The notes beneath the pieces were generated by a model, which saw only the letters and a list, made by a program, of their open reading frames with translations, searched no databases and was not told the origin of the DNA. This document shows, in pieces, positions 43,798 through 51,659 of a stretch of 64,000 bases of DNA (position 1 is the stretch's first letter; each line of letters starts with the position of its first letter). A program made the translations under genes and the position numbers. Origin of the DNA: Pedobacter sp. (GTDB lineage: Bacteria > Bacteroidota > Bacteroidia > Sphingobacteriales > Sphingobacteriaceae); assembly GCA_031119475.1 (NCBI GenBank), contig JAVHXV010000010.1, positions 53,776-117,775 on the forward strand. Reading direction: 5' to 3'.

Positions 43798-44254
43798 TTT
43801 CTGGATCAGTCATTTCTATCCCTCTTTTTTTGGCTTCCGCTTCTAGCCAAGCGCCCCAGATAACAGTTCCATCCTGATTAAAATCGAGCAGCGGAGTTGG
43901 CCGTCCAGGGCTTTTTAAGCGTTGTAGTTGTACATCAGCCGCTACTTGAAGGAAATAAACCTGGTCAAACAGATCCAAGAGGTTAAAGATATTTCCCGAG
44001 CCACCAAATACCCAGACATCGTCAAAATCTTTTATGAAGTTGCGCAACACTTTTTTGCTCCAAAGGAAAGCATAGCCATTTTTAATCGCCTCATCGGCGG
44101 TTGTTGGCGGCTCGATTTTTTGCCCGTCCTTGTTGTACCATGCAGATAGTCCTTCAATGTCGCCCTCATCAAAGGCTGGAATGCCCTGCTGTTTTAAACG
44201 GCGGCAAACATAGCTTTTACCTGCACCTGATGGGCCAAAGACCAACATTTTCAT
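43769..44254 (-). CDS. Adenylate-kinase-like P-loop NTPase
   Basis: Small nucleotide kinase-like protein (161 aa). The Walker A loop LVFGPSGAGKSYVCRRL is at the N terminus and a Walker B-like DDVWVFGGSG lies near residue 95. The substrate is unknown; the size suggests a nucleoside or shikimate-kinase-like fold. ATG 44254 is chosen because the longer frame starts at a TTG. The last seven residues (VRILNPD) are encoded by the palindromic repeat described at 43721-43797, so the C terminus is probably not conserved. It lies 36 bases after the DUF2807 gene on the same strand. Confidence 0.78.
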   Translation of the reverse strand: MKMLVFGPSGAGKSYVCRRLKQQGIPAFDEGDIEGLSAWYNKDGQKIEPPTTADEAIKNGYAFLWSKKVLRNFIKDFDDVWVFGGSGNIFNLLDLFDQVYFLQVAADVQLQRLKSPGRPTPLLDFNQDGTVIWGAWLEAEAKKRGIEMTDPETLVRILNPD

Positions 44255-44274
44255 ATGAGGTAATGCATTTAGCA

Positions 44275-44295
44275 AACTGTAAACTGTAAACTAAA
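44275..44295 (+). repeat. Short 7-nt array, AACTGTA type
   Basis: Three 7-base units (AACTGTA, AACTGTA, AACTAAA) in the 36-base gap before the NTPase gene, reaching into the stop codon of the DUF2807 gene. Confidence 0.7.
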
Positions 44296-45025
44296 TCTTC
44301 CTCACTCCTCCAGAACCGAATACCCTTTTTTCTACACTGGCATTGCCGCTATAGTTTACGTTTCCTGATCCGCTGATCACAGCGTTGATGCTATTGTTGG
44401 CATTGATGTTCACGGAGCCGGAGCCGCTGATCACCGTTTGGAGGCTGCCTACAGACAATCCCTTTTTGGCCAGGTTGCCAGATCCGCTGATGGTTATGCT
44501 GGCATGGTCTGCCGTACCCGCAATATTTAGGTTTCCCGAGCCACTGATTACACCCGTGAGGTTGTCGACATCAACATTGGCATCGATGTGTCCCGATCCG
44601 CTCAAGGTTGCCGAAAGGGCTGAACCTTTGATATTGCCTTTTACCGTAAGACTGCCATTGCCGCTCATTACCAGTGTTTTAATACTTTTCGCAGAAACAT
44701 AGGCTACAATTTTCTTGCCCTTGTATTTTCTCTCCCAGCTGGTCCAGCTATTTTCTGGCCTGATGATCAAGGTATTTCCTTTCACTTCGGTAATCAGGGT
44801 CGAAATGGCCTCGGTATCACCTTCAAAGCGTAAACCTTCTGTATTGCCCAGGGTCACGATAATTGTTAATGGTCCGCCTGCAGCAACTCCAGTAAAGTTT
44901 TTGACGTCGCGATCTTCTTTTTTAGATTTGGAAACCTTGATGACAATCGGATACGCCGAAAATGCTGTGCTGCCAACTACAGCCAACATAAGCACCAAGG
45001 TAAATGATAAGCATAATTTTTTCAT
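44291..45025 (-). CDS. DUF2807 (GIN-domain) exported protein
   Basis: Exported beta-helix protein of 244 aa from ATG 45025, with a signal peptide (MKKLCLSFTLVLMLAVVGSTAFSA). The DUF2807/GIN domain begins near VKNFTGVAAGGPLTIIVTLGN and is built from repeated SGSG turns (LVMSGNGSLTV, ATLSGSGHIDA, GVISGSGNLNI, TVISGSGSVNI), characteristic of the family. Such proteins are often called putative adhesins, though the role is unproven. The open frame extends upstream to 45079, but the signal peptide sets the start. Confidence 0.88.
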   Translation of the reverse strand: MKKLCLSFTLVLMLAVVGSTAFSAYPIVIKVSKSKKEDRDVKNFTGVAAGGPLTIIVTLGNTEGLRFEGDTEAISTLITEVKGNTLIIRPENSWTSWERKYKGKKIVAYVSAKSIKTLVMSGNGSLTVKGNIKGSALSATLSGSGHIDANVDVDNLTGVISGSGNLNIAGTADHASITISGSGNLAKKGLSVGSLQTVISGSGSVNINANNSINAVISGSGNVNYSGNASVEKRVFGSGGVRKI

Positions 45026-45070
45026 GAGAATTGTTTTTTGATAAGACGCTGTTTTGATGGAAAAAGTTGC

Positions 45071-45105
45071 ACGGCCCAACCCATCAACTGATCAACCCAT
45101 TTGGC
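45071..45105 (-). repeat. Short 7/8-nt array, GGGTTGA type
   Basis: On the minus strand the words GGGTTGA, TCAGTTGA, TGGGTTG follow the M1 peptidase stop by 2 bases. Short, so less certain. Confidence 0.5.
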
Positions 45106-45106
45106 A

Positions 45107-46762
45107 TTAACCTTTCTTTACCCGGACATAAAAATTTGGATCTGCTTTGAAGGTATCGCTAGTAACGGAAGCGTCTACTTTGATCGTTTTCCAATCATTT
45201 GTCGGATTGATCAGCGAATAACTATCGGGATTTAGTGAAACCTTGACCGGCATGTCGAAGCCCTTGACATCGGTTACCCAGCGGTACGATAAAATACCTT
45301 GATCGATCTTGTACTCCAATACCGGAATGTTTTTGTAATGCAGGTATTGGTCAAAGACCTTATCCAACTTAAGTCCGCTCTGTTTGGCAATATAGGCCTC
45401 AACTTCGGCAGATGTAGTTGTTTTATGGTAAAAAGTACTGTTGATGCCCCGTAAAACCGACCTGAATTTTTCATCGTTATCGATCAGTTGCCTGATGGTA
45501 TGGATGAGTGCAGCACCTTTTGGATACATGTCCTGATCGCCTTCTTTATTTACATTGTATGGGCCGATAATGGGCAATCTGTTACCAATGCCCTTCTGTT
45601 CGCCTAAAAGGTACGCTTCTCCAGCTTTCTTGCCCTGGGTCGATTCGGTAAAGAGCACTTCCGAATAGGTTGTAAATCCTTCATGGATCCACATATCGGC
45701 AATATCTTTGGTAGTTACATTGTTGCCGAACCATTCGTGCCCACTTTCGTGAACGGTAATGTAGTCCCACTTCATGCCGTAACCAGAGCCCGACATGTCA
45801 TAGCCCAAATATCCTTTTTTGAACTGGTTGCCATAGGCCACTGCGCTCTGGTGTTCCATGCCCAAATGTGGCGCCTGAACCAGTTTATAGCCATCTTTAT
45901 ACCAGGGATAGGGGCCGAACCAGTGCTCAAATGCCTTTAACATCGGTTTTACGTCTGCATCCCAATGGGGGCGTGCCTGTGCACTGTCTTCCCTGAGCGA
46001 CCAAAAGTCGATGCTCAACGGACCTTTTTCACCATTATAGGTGTCTGTCCAATGGGCATATTTTCCAATATAGAAAGATACTGTGTAGTTATTGATCGGG
46101 TTGGCCACAAACCAATTGTGCTTGCGGTAGCCATCTGGCAGATTTTCGATGCTGCGCAAACGGCCATTTGAAACTTCATCCAAATCTTTTGGCACAGCGA
46201 TGCTGATGAGCATACTGTCTACTTCATCGCTCTGGTGATCTTTGTTCGGCCACCAAACGCTCGCACCTAAACCCTGGCAGGCAACGGAGACGAAGGGATT
46301 GCCGGATTTGTCTTTTTTAAAGATGAAGCCACCATCCCAAGGCGGTCTTTTGGCAATTGGCGGATTTCCTGCGTAAAATACAGTGAAACTATCTTTGCTG
46401 CCTTTTTTTATGGTTTTAGGAAAAGTTACAAAAACGGCATTCGATTCTCGGGTATAGCTAAGCTCGGTATTGCCATAGGTGATCTTATTGATTTTTAGGT
46501 TGTCGAAAAGGTCGAACTGCAATTTGTTGAAATCCTGCATTGCAGTAAAAGCAAATAAATTGCTCCCACTAACAGATTGATCATCTAAATTAATTTTCAC
46601 ATCCAGATGATAATAATTAATGTTATAACAGCTGCGCAATGGCGTAAGCATGCCACGAAGGGTGTCGGCACGTGTATATTTGTTTTTTATACTACCAAGT
46701 TGCGCTTGGGCACCTAATCCCAGCAGTATTGCTATAAAAAATGTTAAGGTAATCTTTTTCAT
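45107..46762 (-). CDS. M1 family metallopeptidase (short form)
   Basis: Exported zinc aminopeptidase (551 aa). Signal peptide MKKITLTFFIAILLGLGAQAQ. The N-terminal beta domain is followed by the catalytic domain with the zinc motif HESGHEWFGNN (about residues 336-346), the third ligand Glu in WIHEGFTTYSE (about 357) and the substrate motif GMEHQSAVAYGN just before, a variant of the GAMEN motif. It lacks the C-terminal ARM-repeat domain of large M1 enzymes. It is 3 bases from the upstream S15-type gene and forms an operon with it. Confidence 0.9.
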   Translation of the reverse strand: MKKITLTFFIAILLGLGAQAQLGSIKNKYTRADTLRGMLTPLRSCYNINYYHLDVKINLDDQSVSGSNLFAFTAMQDFNKLQFDLFDNLKINKITYGNTELSYTRESNAVFVTFPKTIKKGSKDSFTVFYAGNPPIAKRPPWDGGFIFKKDKSGNPFVSVACQGLGASVWWPNKDHQSDEVDSMLISIAVPKDLDEVSNGRLRSIENLPDGYRKHNWFVANPINNYTVSFYIGKYAHWTDTYNGEKGPLSIDFWSLREDSAQARPHWDADVKPMLKAFEHWFGPYPWYKDGYKLVQAPHLGMEHQSAVAYGNQFKKGYLGYDMSGSGYGMKWDYITVHESGHEWFGNNVTTKDIADMWIHEGFTTYSEVLFTESTQGKKAGEAYLLGEQKGIGNRLPIIGPYNVNKEGDQDMYPKGAALIHTIRQLIDNDEKFRSVLRGINSTFYHKTTTSAEVEAYIAKQSGLKLDKVFDQYLHYKNIPVLEYKIDQGILSYRWVTDVKGFDMPVKVSLNPDSYSLINPTNDWKTIKVDASVTSDTFKADPNFYVRVKKG

Positions 46763-46765
46763 ATC

Positions 46766-48640
46766 CTAGGGTTTAAGTTGGCTGACCGTGATGTAGGAGC
46801 TGTTGTTTACATCATGGTAGATTCGATGGGTTGCCTTTTGGAAATCCTGTGGCTGCGCCTGATAGGTGTCCATAAATTTTTGTGGATTGCGATCGGCCAG
46901 AGGAAACCAGGTATTCTGGATCTGGATCATGATTTTATGGCCTTTTTTGAAGGTATGTGCAATATCTGGCAGGGGATAGTTTACCTTGGTAATTTGTCCT
47001 GGAATAAAAGGCTCGGGCTTTTCGAAACTGTTACGGTATTTCCCACGCATAATTTCTCCACGTACCAGCATTTGGTAGCCGCCCATGATCAGGTTTTTCG
47101 GATTGGGGTTAGGATCGGGCTCATTCTCTGGATAAACGTCGATCAGCTTCACTACATAGTCGGCATCCGTACCTGTAGTAGACACCACAAGATTTGCCAA
47201 TATGGGCCCGGTAAGGGTAATGTCTTCTGCCAGTGCATCAGTCTGATAAGTTTTTACATCAGGTCTGCGCGCTGCAAAACGTTGGTCGTCTATCATGTAT
47301 TCGCGCGTACGCTTTGTCTGGATGCCATCCTGATAAGGAACGGGGTGGGCAGGGTCGCTCACATATTCATCCCAACTGTCGGTAAGGCCAACTTTGGTAA
47401 ACGATAGTTTGCCATTGGGCTGAAGATAAAGATTCCTGGTTTCGGTTTCTGCGGGAGGCCATGATTTGAATTTTTTCCAGCTATTGCTTCCGGTTACAAA
47501 AATATTGGCCTCGGCGGGATTAAATGTTCCTTCGCCCTTAAGGTAATATTTGAAGAAAGGCAGCTCAAAATTTTCCTGATAGTAGGTGCTCGTTGCCTGG
47601 CCAAACTGGATATCGCCAAAGAAACTCCCATCGCTCCTTACCCAGCCTCCATGGAACCAGGGACCAGCCACAAGGATATTGTTGGCTCCTGGATTTTGTT
47701 TTTCGATGGCTTTATACGTCGCAAATGTTCCATAGGCATCTTCGGCGTCGAAAAATCCGCCGACCACCATTACTGCGGGCCGAACATTTTTGAGATGTGG
47801 CAAGATCACACGTGATTTCCAGAAGGTATCCAGATTAGGATGTTTAAACAGATTGTTCCAGAACCTGATGCTGTCGGCAAAATACCTGTCTTTTAAATTT
47901 TTGACCGAACCAGCTTCGAGGTAAAATCTATAGTTGTCCTTAATGGGGAACACCAAACCTTTTGGGCCCTTTTCGGGCGTAATCGGCTGCGGACGGGGAA
48001 CGCCAAAGCTGCTCATAAAGGAGAAGGCATCCATCAGGAACAATACACCCCTGTGGTGAAAATCATCGCCCAAAAACCAATCGGTTACCGGAGCCTGTGG
48101 CGAAACTGCCTTAAGTGCTGGATGTGCATTGGGCAATGAGGTTGTTGAATAAAATCCAGGATAGGAAATCCCCGAGATCCCGACATTGCCATTGTTGTGC
48201 TGTACATTTTTGATCAGCCAATCAATGGTATCATAGGTATCCGTACTTTCGTCAATGGCCTTGTTCCCCTTTTGTGTGGTCTGTGGCCTGATGTCTTCAA
48301 AAGTGCCTTCGCTCATCCATCTGCCCCTGACATCCTGATAGACAAAAATAAATCCTTCACGCATCAGCGCAGGAAAGGTGCCCAGGCTGGTCTTGTATTT
48401 CCCTTCGCCATAGGGCGCAACCGTGTAAGGCGTCCTGGTCATCAGAAACGGATACTTTTTGCTCTGGTCTTTAGGGATGTAGATCGAGGTGAAGAGTTTT
48501 ACGCCGTCGCGCATCGGAATCTGCCGCTCAATTTTGGTGTAATGGCTGCGGACATAGGCCGAATCGGTTTCCTGGGCGCGTACATTTAGGAAAGCGCCAA
48601 GCAAAAAGATAAATGCCGGCCCTTTTAAGAAATTGATCAT
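46766..48640 (-). CDS. CocE/NonD (S15-type) hydrolase
   Basis: Exported alpha/beta-hydrolase of 624 aa in the CocE/NonD/X-Pro dipeptidyl-peptidase family. The signal peptide is FLKGPAFIFLLGAFLNVRAQ. The N terminus of the mature enzyme (MRDGVKLFTSIYIPKD) and the nucleophile elbow GISGISYPGFYSTTSLP (Ser near 156) are clear, with later Asp in VGGFFDAEDAYGTF and His in GPWFHGGWVRSDG as triad partners. A C-terminal jelly-roll domain completes the family layout. It probably cleaves peptides or ester/amide bonds; co-transcription with an M1 peptidase favours peptides. Confidence 0.88.
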   Translation of the reverse strand: MINFLKGPAFIFLLGAFLNVRAQETDSAYVRSHYTKIERQIPMRDGVKLFTSIYIPKDQSKKYPFLMTRTPYTVAPYGEGKYKTSLGTFPALMREGFIFVYQDVRGRWMSEGTFEDIRPQTTQKGNKAIDESTDTYDTIDWLIKNVQHNNGNVGISGISYPGFYSTTSLPNAHPALKAVSPQAPVTDWFLGDDFHHRGVLFLMDAFSFMSSFGVPRPQPITPEKGPKGLVFPIKDNYRFYLEAGSVKNLKDRYFADSIRFWNNLFKHPNLDTFWKSRVILPHLKNVRPAVMVVGGFFDAEDAYGTFATYKAIEKQNPGANNILVAGPWFHGGWVRSDGSFFGDIQFGQATSTYYQENFELPFFKYYLKGEGTFNPAEANIFVTGSNSWKKFKSWPPAETETRNLYLQPNGKLSFTKVGLTDSWDEYVSDPAHPVPYQDGIQTKRTREYMIDDQRFAARRPDVKTYQTDALAEDITLTGPILANLVVSTTGTDADYVVKLIDVYPENEPDPNPNPKNLIMGGYQMLVRGEIMRGKYRNSFEKPEPFIPGQITKVNYPLPDIAHTFKKGHKIMIQIQNTWFPLADRNPQKFMDTYQAQPQDFQKATHRIYHDVNNSSYITVSQLKP

Positions 48641-48717
48641 GGTGGTTAGTTAGGGAAGTAAATATAGAGATTAGTGTTCTAAATAGGTAATGACTTTAAA
48701 GAAGTTACCTACGGCAC

Positions 48718-48755
48718 AAGCTAATTGGCCAATTATTTAATTAGCTAATTTGTAT
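48718..48755. repeat. 8-nt array, AGCTAATT type
   Basis: Four 8-base words (AGCTAATT, GGCCAATT, ATTTAATT, AGCTAATT) upstream of lpdA. The same words make the hairpin at 62838-62869. Confidence 0.6.
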
Positions 48756-48759
48756 TCCT

Positions 48760-48767
48760 TACCTTTG
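48760..48767 (+). promoter_or_regulatory. Candidate -7 element of lpdA
   Basis: TACCTTTG fits TAnnTTTG, 16 bases before the ATG at 48784. A -33 TTTG is not evident. Confidence 0.5.
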
Positions 48768-48783
48768 CATAAAATTATTGAAT

Positions 48784-50190
48784 ATGCAATACGATGTAGT
48801 AGTTATCGGCTCAGGGCCGGGCGGATATGTAGGTGCCATTCGCTGTGCACAATTAGGTTTGAAGACAGCAGTGGTAGAAAAATACAAGACTTTTGGAGGT
48901 ACTTGCCTGAATGTAGGCTGTATCCCTTCAAAAGCTTTATTGGATTCTTCTGAGCACTTCCATAATGCAGCCCATGCTTTTGGTACACATGGGATCAACC
49001 TGAAAGACCTAAAGGTAGATATGAAGCAGATGATTGCACGAAAAGACGATGTAGTGAGCCAGAACACCGCTGGGATTACTTATCTGTTCAAGAAGAACAA
49101 GATCGATGCCTATGAAGGCCTAGGGTCTTTTGTTGATAAAAATACGATCTTGGTAAGCAAAGCTGATGGAAGTACCGAAACGCTTTCAGCTAAAAATGTA
49201 ATCATTGCCACAGGCTCGAAGCCAACGGTGTTGCCATTTTTGCCCATCGATAAAAAACGCATCATTACCTCTACAGAAGCCCTTAACATTACCGAAGTGC
49301 CAAAAAGCATGGTGGTTATCGGCGGCGGCGTAATCGGATTGGAATTGGGATCTGTATATGCACGCTTGGGCACAAAGGTCTCTGTAATTGAATTTATGCC
49401 TTCAATTATTGCCACCATGGATGCCGGATTGGGCAAGGAACTCCAACGCGTACTGAAGAAAACATTGGGCATGGAATTTTTTATGGGGCACAAAGTAACA
49501 GGAGCAAGCACAAAAGGCAAGACGGTTACCGTAACTGCAGACAATGCCAAAGGCGAGCCAGTTAAGTTCGAGGCCGATTATTGCATTGTTGCCGTTGGAA
49601 GAACAGCTTATAGCGAAGGATTGGGATTGGATAAAATTGGCATTACGGTAGAGGAGAGGGGAAGAAAAATTCCAGTGAACCAACATCTGGAAACTGCTGT
49701 TAAGGGCGTATATGCCATTGGCGATGTGATTACAGGTGCCATGCTGGCCCATAAGGCAGAAGATGAGGGAATCTATGTAGCCGAAACCATTGCCGGCCAA
49801 AAACCGCACATCAATTATAACCTGATCCCAGGAGTGGTCTATACCTGGCCTGAAGTAGCTTCGGTAGGCGCTACCGAAGAGCAATTAAAGGAAAAGGGAA
49901 CAAAATATAAGGTAGGCTCATTCCCGTTCAAGGCAAGTGGAAGGGCGAAAGCGAGCATGGACACAGACGGGTTCGTTAAGGTGCTGGCCGATGAGGCGAC
50001 AGACGAAGTCTTGGGTGTACACATGATCGGTCCACGCGCTGCAGATATGATTGCAGAAGCGGTGGTTGCTATGGAATTCCGTGCGTCAGCAGAAGATATT
50101 GCCAGGATCTGTCACGCCCACCCGACCTATACCGAAGCTTTGAAGGAAGCAGCATTAGCAGCAACAGAGAACAGGGCGATACATATTTAA
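48784..50190 (+). CDS. lpdA: Dihydrolipoyl dehydrogenase (E3)
   Basis: FAD enzyme of 468 aa that reoxidises dihydrolipoamide for 2-oxoglutarate and probably pyruvate dehydrogenase. Motifs: FAD site YDVVVIGSGPGGYVGAIR, redox disulfide GGTCLNVGCIPSK (Cys near 41 and 46), NAD site VVIGGGVIGLELGSVYARLG, YAIGDVITGAMLAHKAEDEG, and the C-terminal active His-Glu in HAHPTYTEALKEAAL. The first frame codon at 48778 is TTG; ATG 48784 is used. It stands alone, preceded by a -7 element, and is followed by a palindromic repeat. The sucAB pair at 38.8 kb needs this subunit. Confidence 0.94.
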   Translation: MQYDVVVIGSGPGGYVGAIRCAQLGLKTAVVEKYKTFGGTCLNVGCIPSKALLDSSEHFHNAAHAFGTHGINLKDLKVDMKQMIARKDDVVSQNTAGITYLFKKNKIDAYEGLGSFVDKNTILVSKADGSTETLSAKNVIIATGSKPTVLPFLPIDKKRIITSTEALNITEVPKSMVVIGGGVIGLELGSVYARLGTKVSVIEFMPSIIATMDAGLGKELQRVLKKTLGMEFFMGHKVTGASTKGKTVTVTADNAKGEPVKFEADYCIVAVGRTAYSEGLGLDKIGITVEERGRKIPVNQHLETAVKGVYAIGDVITGAMLAHKAEDEGIYVAETIAGQKPHINYNLIPGVVYTWPEVASVGATEEQLKEKGTKYKVGSFPFKASGRAKASMDTDGFVKVLADEATDEVLGVHMIGPRAADMIAEAVVAMEFRASAEDIARICHAHPTYTEALKEAALAATENRAIHI

Positions 50191-50226
50191 TCCCGGTTTA
50201 CAGCGCCCTGTCGTTTGGCGAAAAAC

Positions 50227-50274
50227 TGATAGACCACCTCGCAGGTTCTCAAGAACCTGCGAGGTGGTCTATCA
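50227..50274. repeat. 48-bp palindrome (CCTCGCAGGTTCT type), copy 2
   Basis: Arms of 23 bases, 50227-50249 and 50252-50274, are exact reverse complements around a CA centre. The inner core is the same as the palindrome at 26667-26698; the outer arms (TGATAGACC / GGTCTATCA) are unique. It has no T-run. Confidence 0.88.
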
Positions 50275-50317
50275 TAATCACTAAATTGCGCTTGTCATTA
50301 TTCTCAACTTTATTACA

Positions 50318-51505
50318 ATGGCGACCTCCAATCCGGCAGCTTCATCTTCGTTCCAAGACCATCCCTATAGCAGAAAGCGGGTAAGGCTGGCCATATCGCT
50401 ATTTTATTTTGGGCAGGGTGTTTGTTTCGCCTCCTGGGCAAGCCGAATACCAGATTTAAAATCGTTCATGCAGCTTTCCGATGCTGAATTGGGCAGTATT
50501 TTATTGGCGCTGCCTTTAGGCCAGTTGATCACCATGCCTATTTCAGGCCGGTCAACGGCGACATATGGCAGCAGAAGAATGTTGACCATTGGTGCGCCGC
50601 TTTATGCACTGGCGCTGATTGTTTTGGGCACAGCTACTGCAGGTTGGCAATTGGCTGTTTTCTTATTGCTTTTCGGTATCTCCGGCAATCTCTGCAATAT
50701 TGCACTCAATACCCAAGGGGTATCTGGTGAAAAGTTTTATGGAAAACCCATTATGACCTCATTCCATGGTGCCTGGAGCATGGGCGGCTTTTCGGGAGCA
50801 TTGCTCGGATTGCTGATGATCAACCTGCATTTACAGCCCCTCATCCACTTCGGCATTGTGGCCGTCCTATCATGGTCACAGATCCTGATCAATTATCGCT
50901 ACCTGCTCAAGAATCCCACCTCCCAGGCCAGCTCAAAGTCTGCCCGATTATTTACAAAGCCCCAAGGCATACTGATCCAATTGGGCATTATCGGATTTTG
51001 TAGTATGGCCACAGAAGGGGCCATGTTCGATTGGAGTGGTGTCTATTTTAAGGATATCGTAAAAGCTCCACATGCACTTATCATATTGGGCTATACCTCT
51101 TTTATGATCATGATGGCAACTGGAAGATTTCTTGGCGATAAAGTAATTGCCTATTATGGGCGAAAGCGGCTGTTGCAGGTAAGCGGCATGGTCATTTCTA
51201 CCGGAATGTTCCTTTCGGTCTGCTTTCCGTTTATCGTTCCTGCTACACTCGGCTTTATGTTGGTGGGTATCGGCGTATCAGGTATAGTGCCCATGGTCTA
51301 TAGTATTGCAGGTGCCAATACCAAAGTCCCTGCCGGAATTGCCATTGCAATGGTTTCTGGTGTAAGTTATTTTGGATTTTTGATGGGGCCCCCACTGATA
51401 GGTTATATTTCTGCACTTTCCAGCTTAAGGTACTCCTATGCTGTAATCGGTTGCTTCGGACTATTGATTAGCCTGCTTGTTGCTAAGGTGAGGGCGATTA
51501 GGTAA
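50318..51505 (+). CDS. MFS transporter, YbjJ-like
   Basis: Integral membrane transporter with about 12 helices (395 aa). The N-terminal region FYFGQGVCFASWASRIPDLK, LGSILLALPLGQLITMPISGR and the conserved FHGAWSMGGFSGALLG are characteristic of the YbjJ/fucose-permease-like branch of the MFS. The substrate is unknown; sugar-like or small organic molecules are possible. It converges on the RND operon, with a shared terminator between them. Confidence 0.8.
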   Translation: MATSNPAASSSFQDHPYSRKRVRLAISLFYFGQGVCFASWASRIPDLKSFMQLSDAELGSILLALPLGQLITMPISGRSTATYGSRRMLTIGAPLYALALIVLGTATAGWQLAVFLLLFGISGNLCNIALNTQGVSGEKFYGKPIMTSFHGAWSMGGFSGALLGLLMINLHLQPLIHFGIVAVLSWSQILINYRYLLKNPTSQASSKSARLFTKPQGILIQLGIIGFCSMATEGAMFDWSGVYFKDIVKAPHALIILGYTSFMIMMATGRFLGDKVIAYYGRKRLLQVSGMVISTGMFLSVCFPFIVPATLGFMLVGIGVSGIVPMVYSIAGANTKVPAGIAIAMVSGVSYFGFLMGPPLIGYISALSSLRYSYAVIGCFGLLISLLVAKVRAIR

Positions 51506-51540
51506 ATTCAGGAAAAAGCCCCGCAGGGGTGCCTTTGGCA

Positions 51541-51576
51541 TAAAAGTTAAAAGTTGAAAGTTAAAAGTTGAAAGTG
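51541..51576 (+). repeat. 7-nt array, AAAAGTT type
   Basis: Five nearly exact 7-base units, alternating TAAAAGT and TGAAAGT. Related to the array at 18556. Confidence 0.88.
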
Positions 51577-51607
51577 CTACAATAAGTTCAGCGCTCGCTA
51601 TAGCATA

Positions 51608-51640
51608 AAAAATCCTCTTGGTAACACCAAGAGGATTTTT
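51608..51640. terminator. Bidirectional terminator between MFS and RND genes
   Basis: Perfect 15-bp stem: 51608-51622 and 51626-51640, loop AAC, with A-run on one side and T-run on the other. It serves both convergent transcripts. Confidence 0.92.
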
Positions 51641-51659
51641 ATTGTTTTATATTCAGCTT

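Noticed and set aside
46778..47407. Plus-strand open frame of 209 codons inside the S15-type hydrolase gene
   Set aside because: Antisense shadow of a well-conserved enzyme with no independent start signal.
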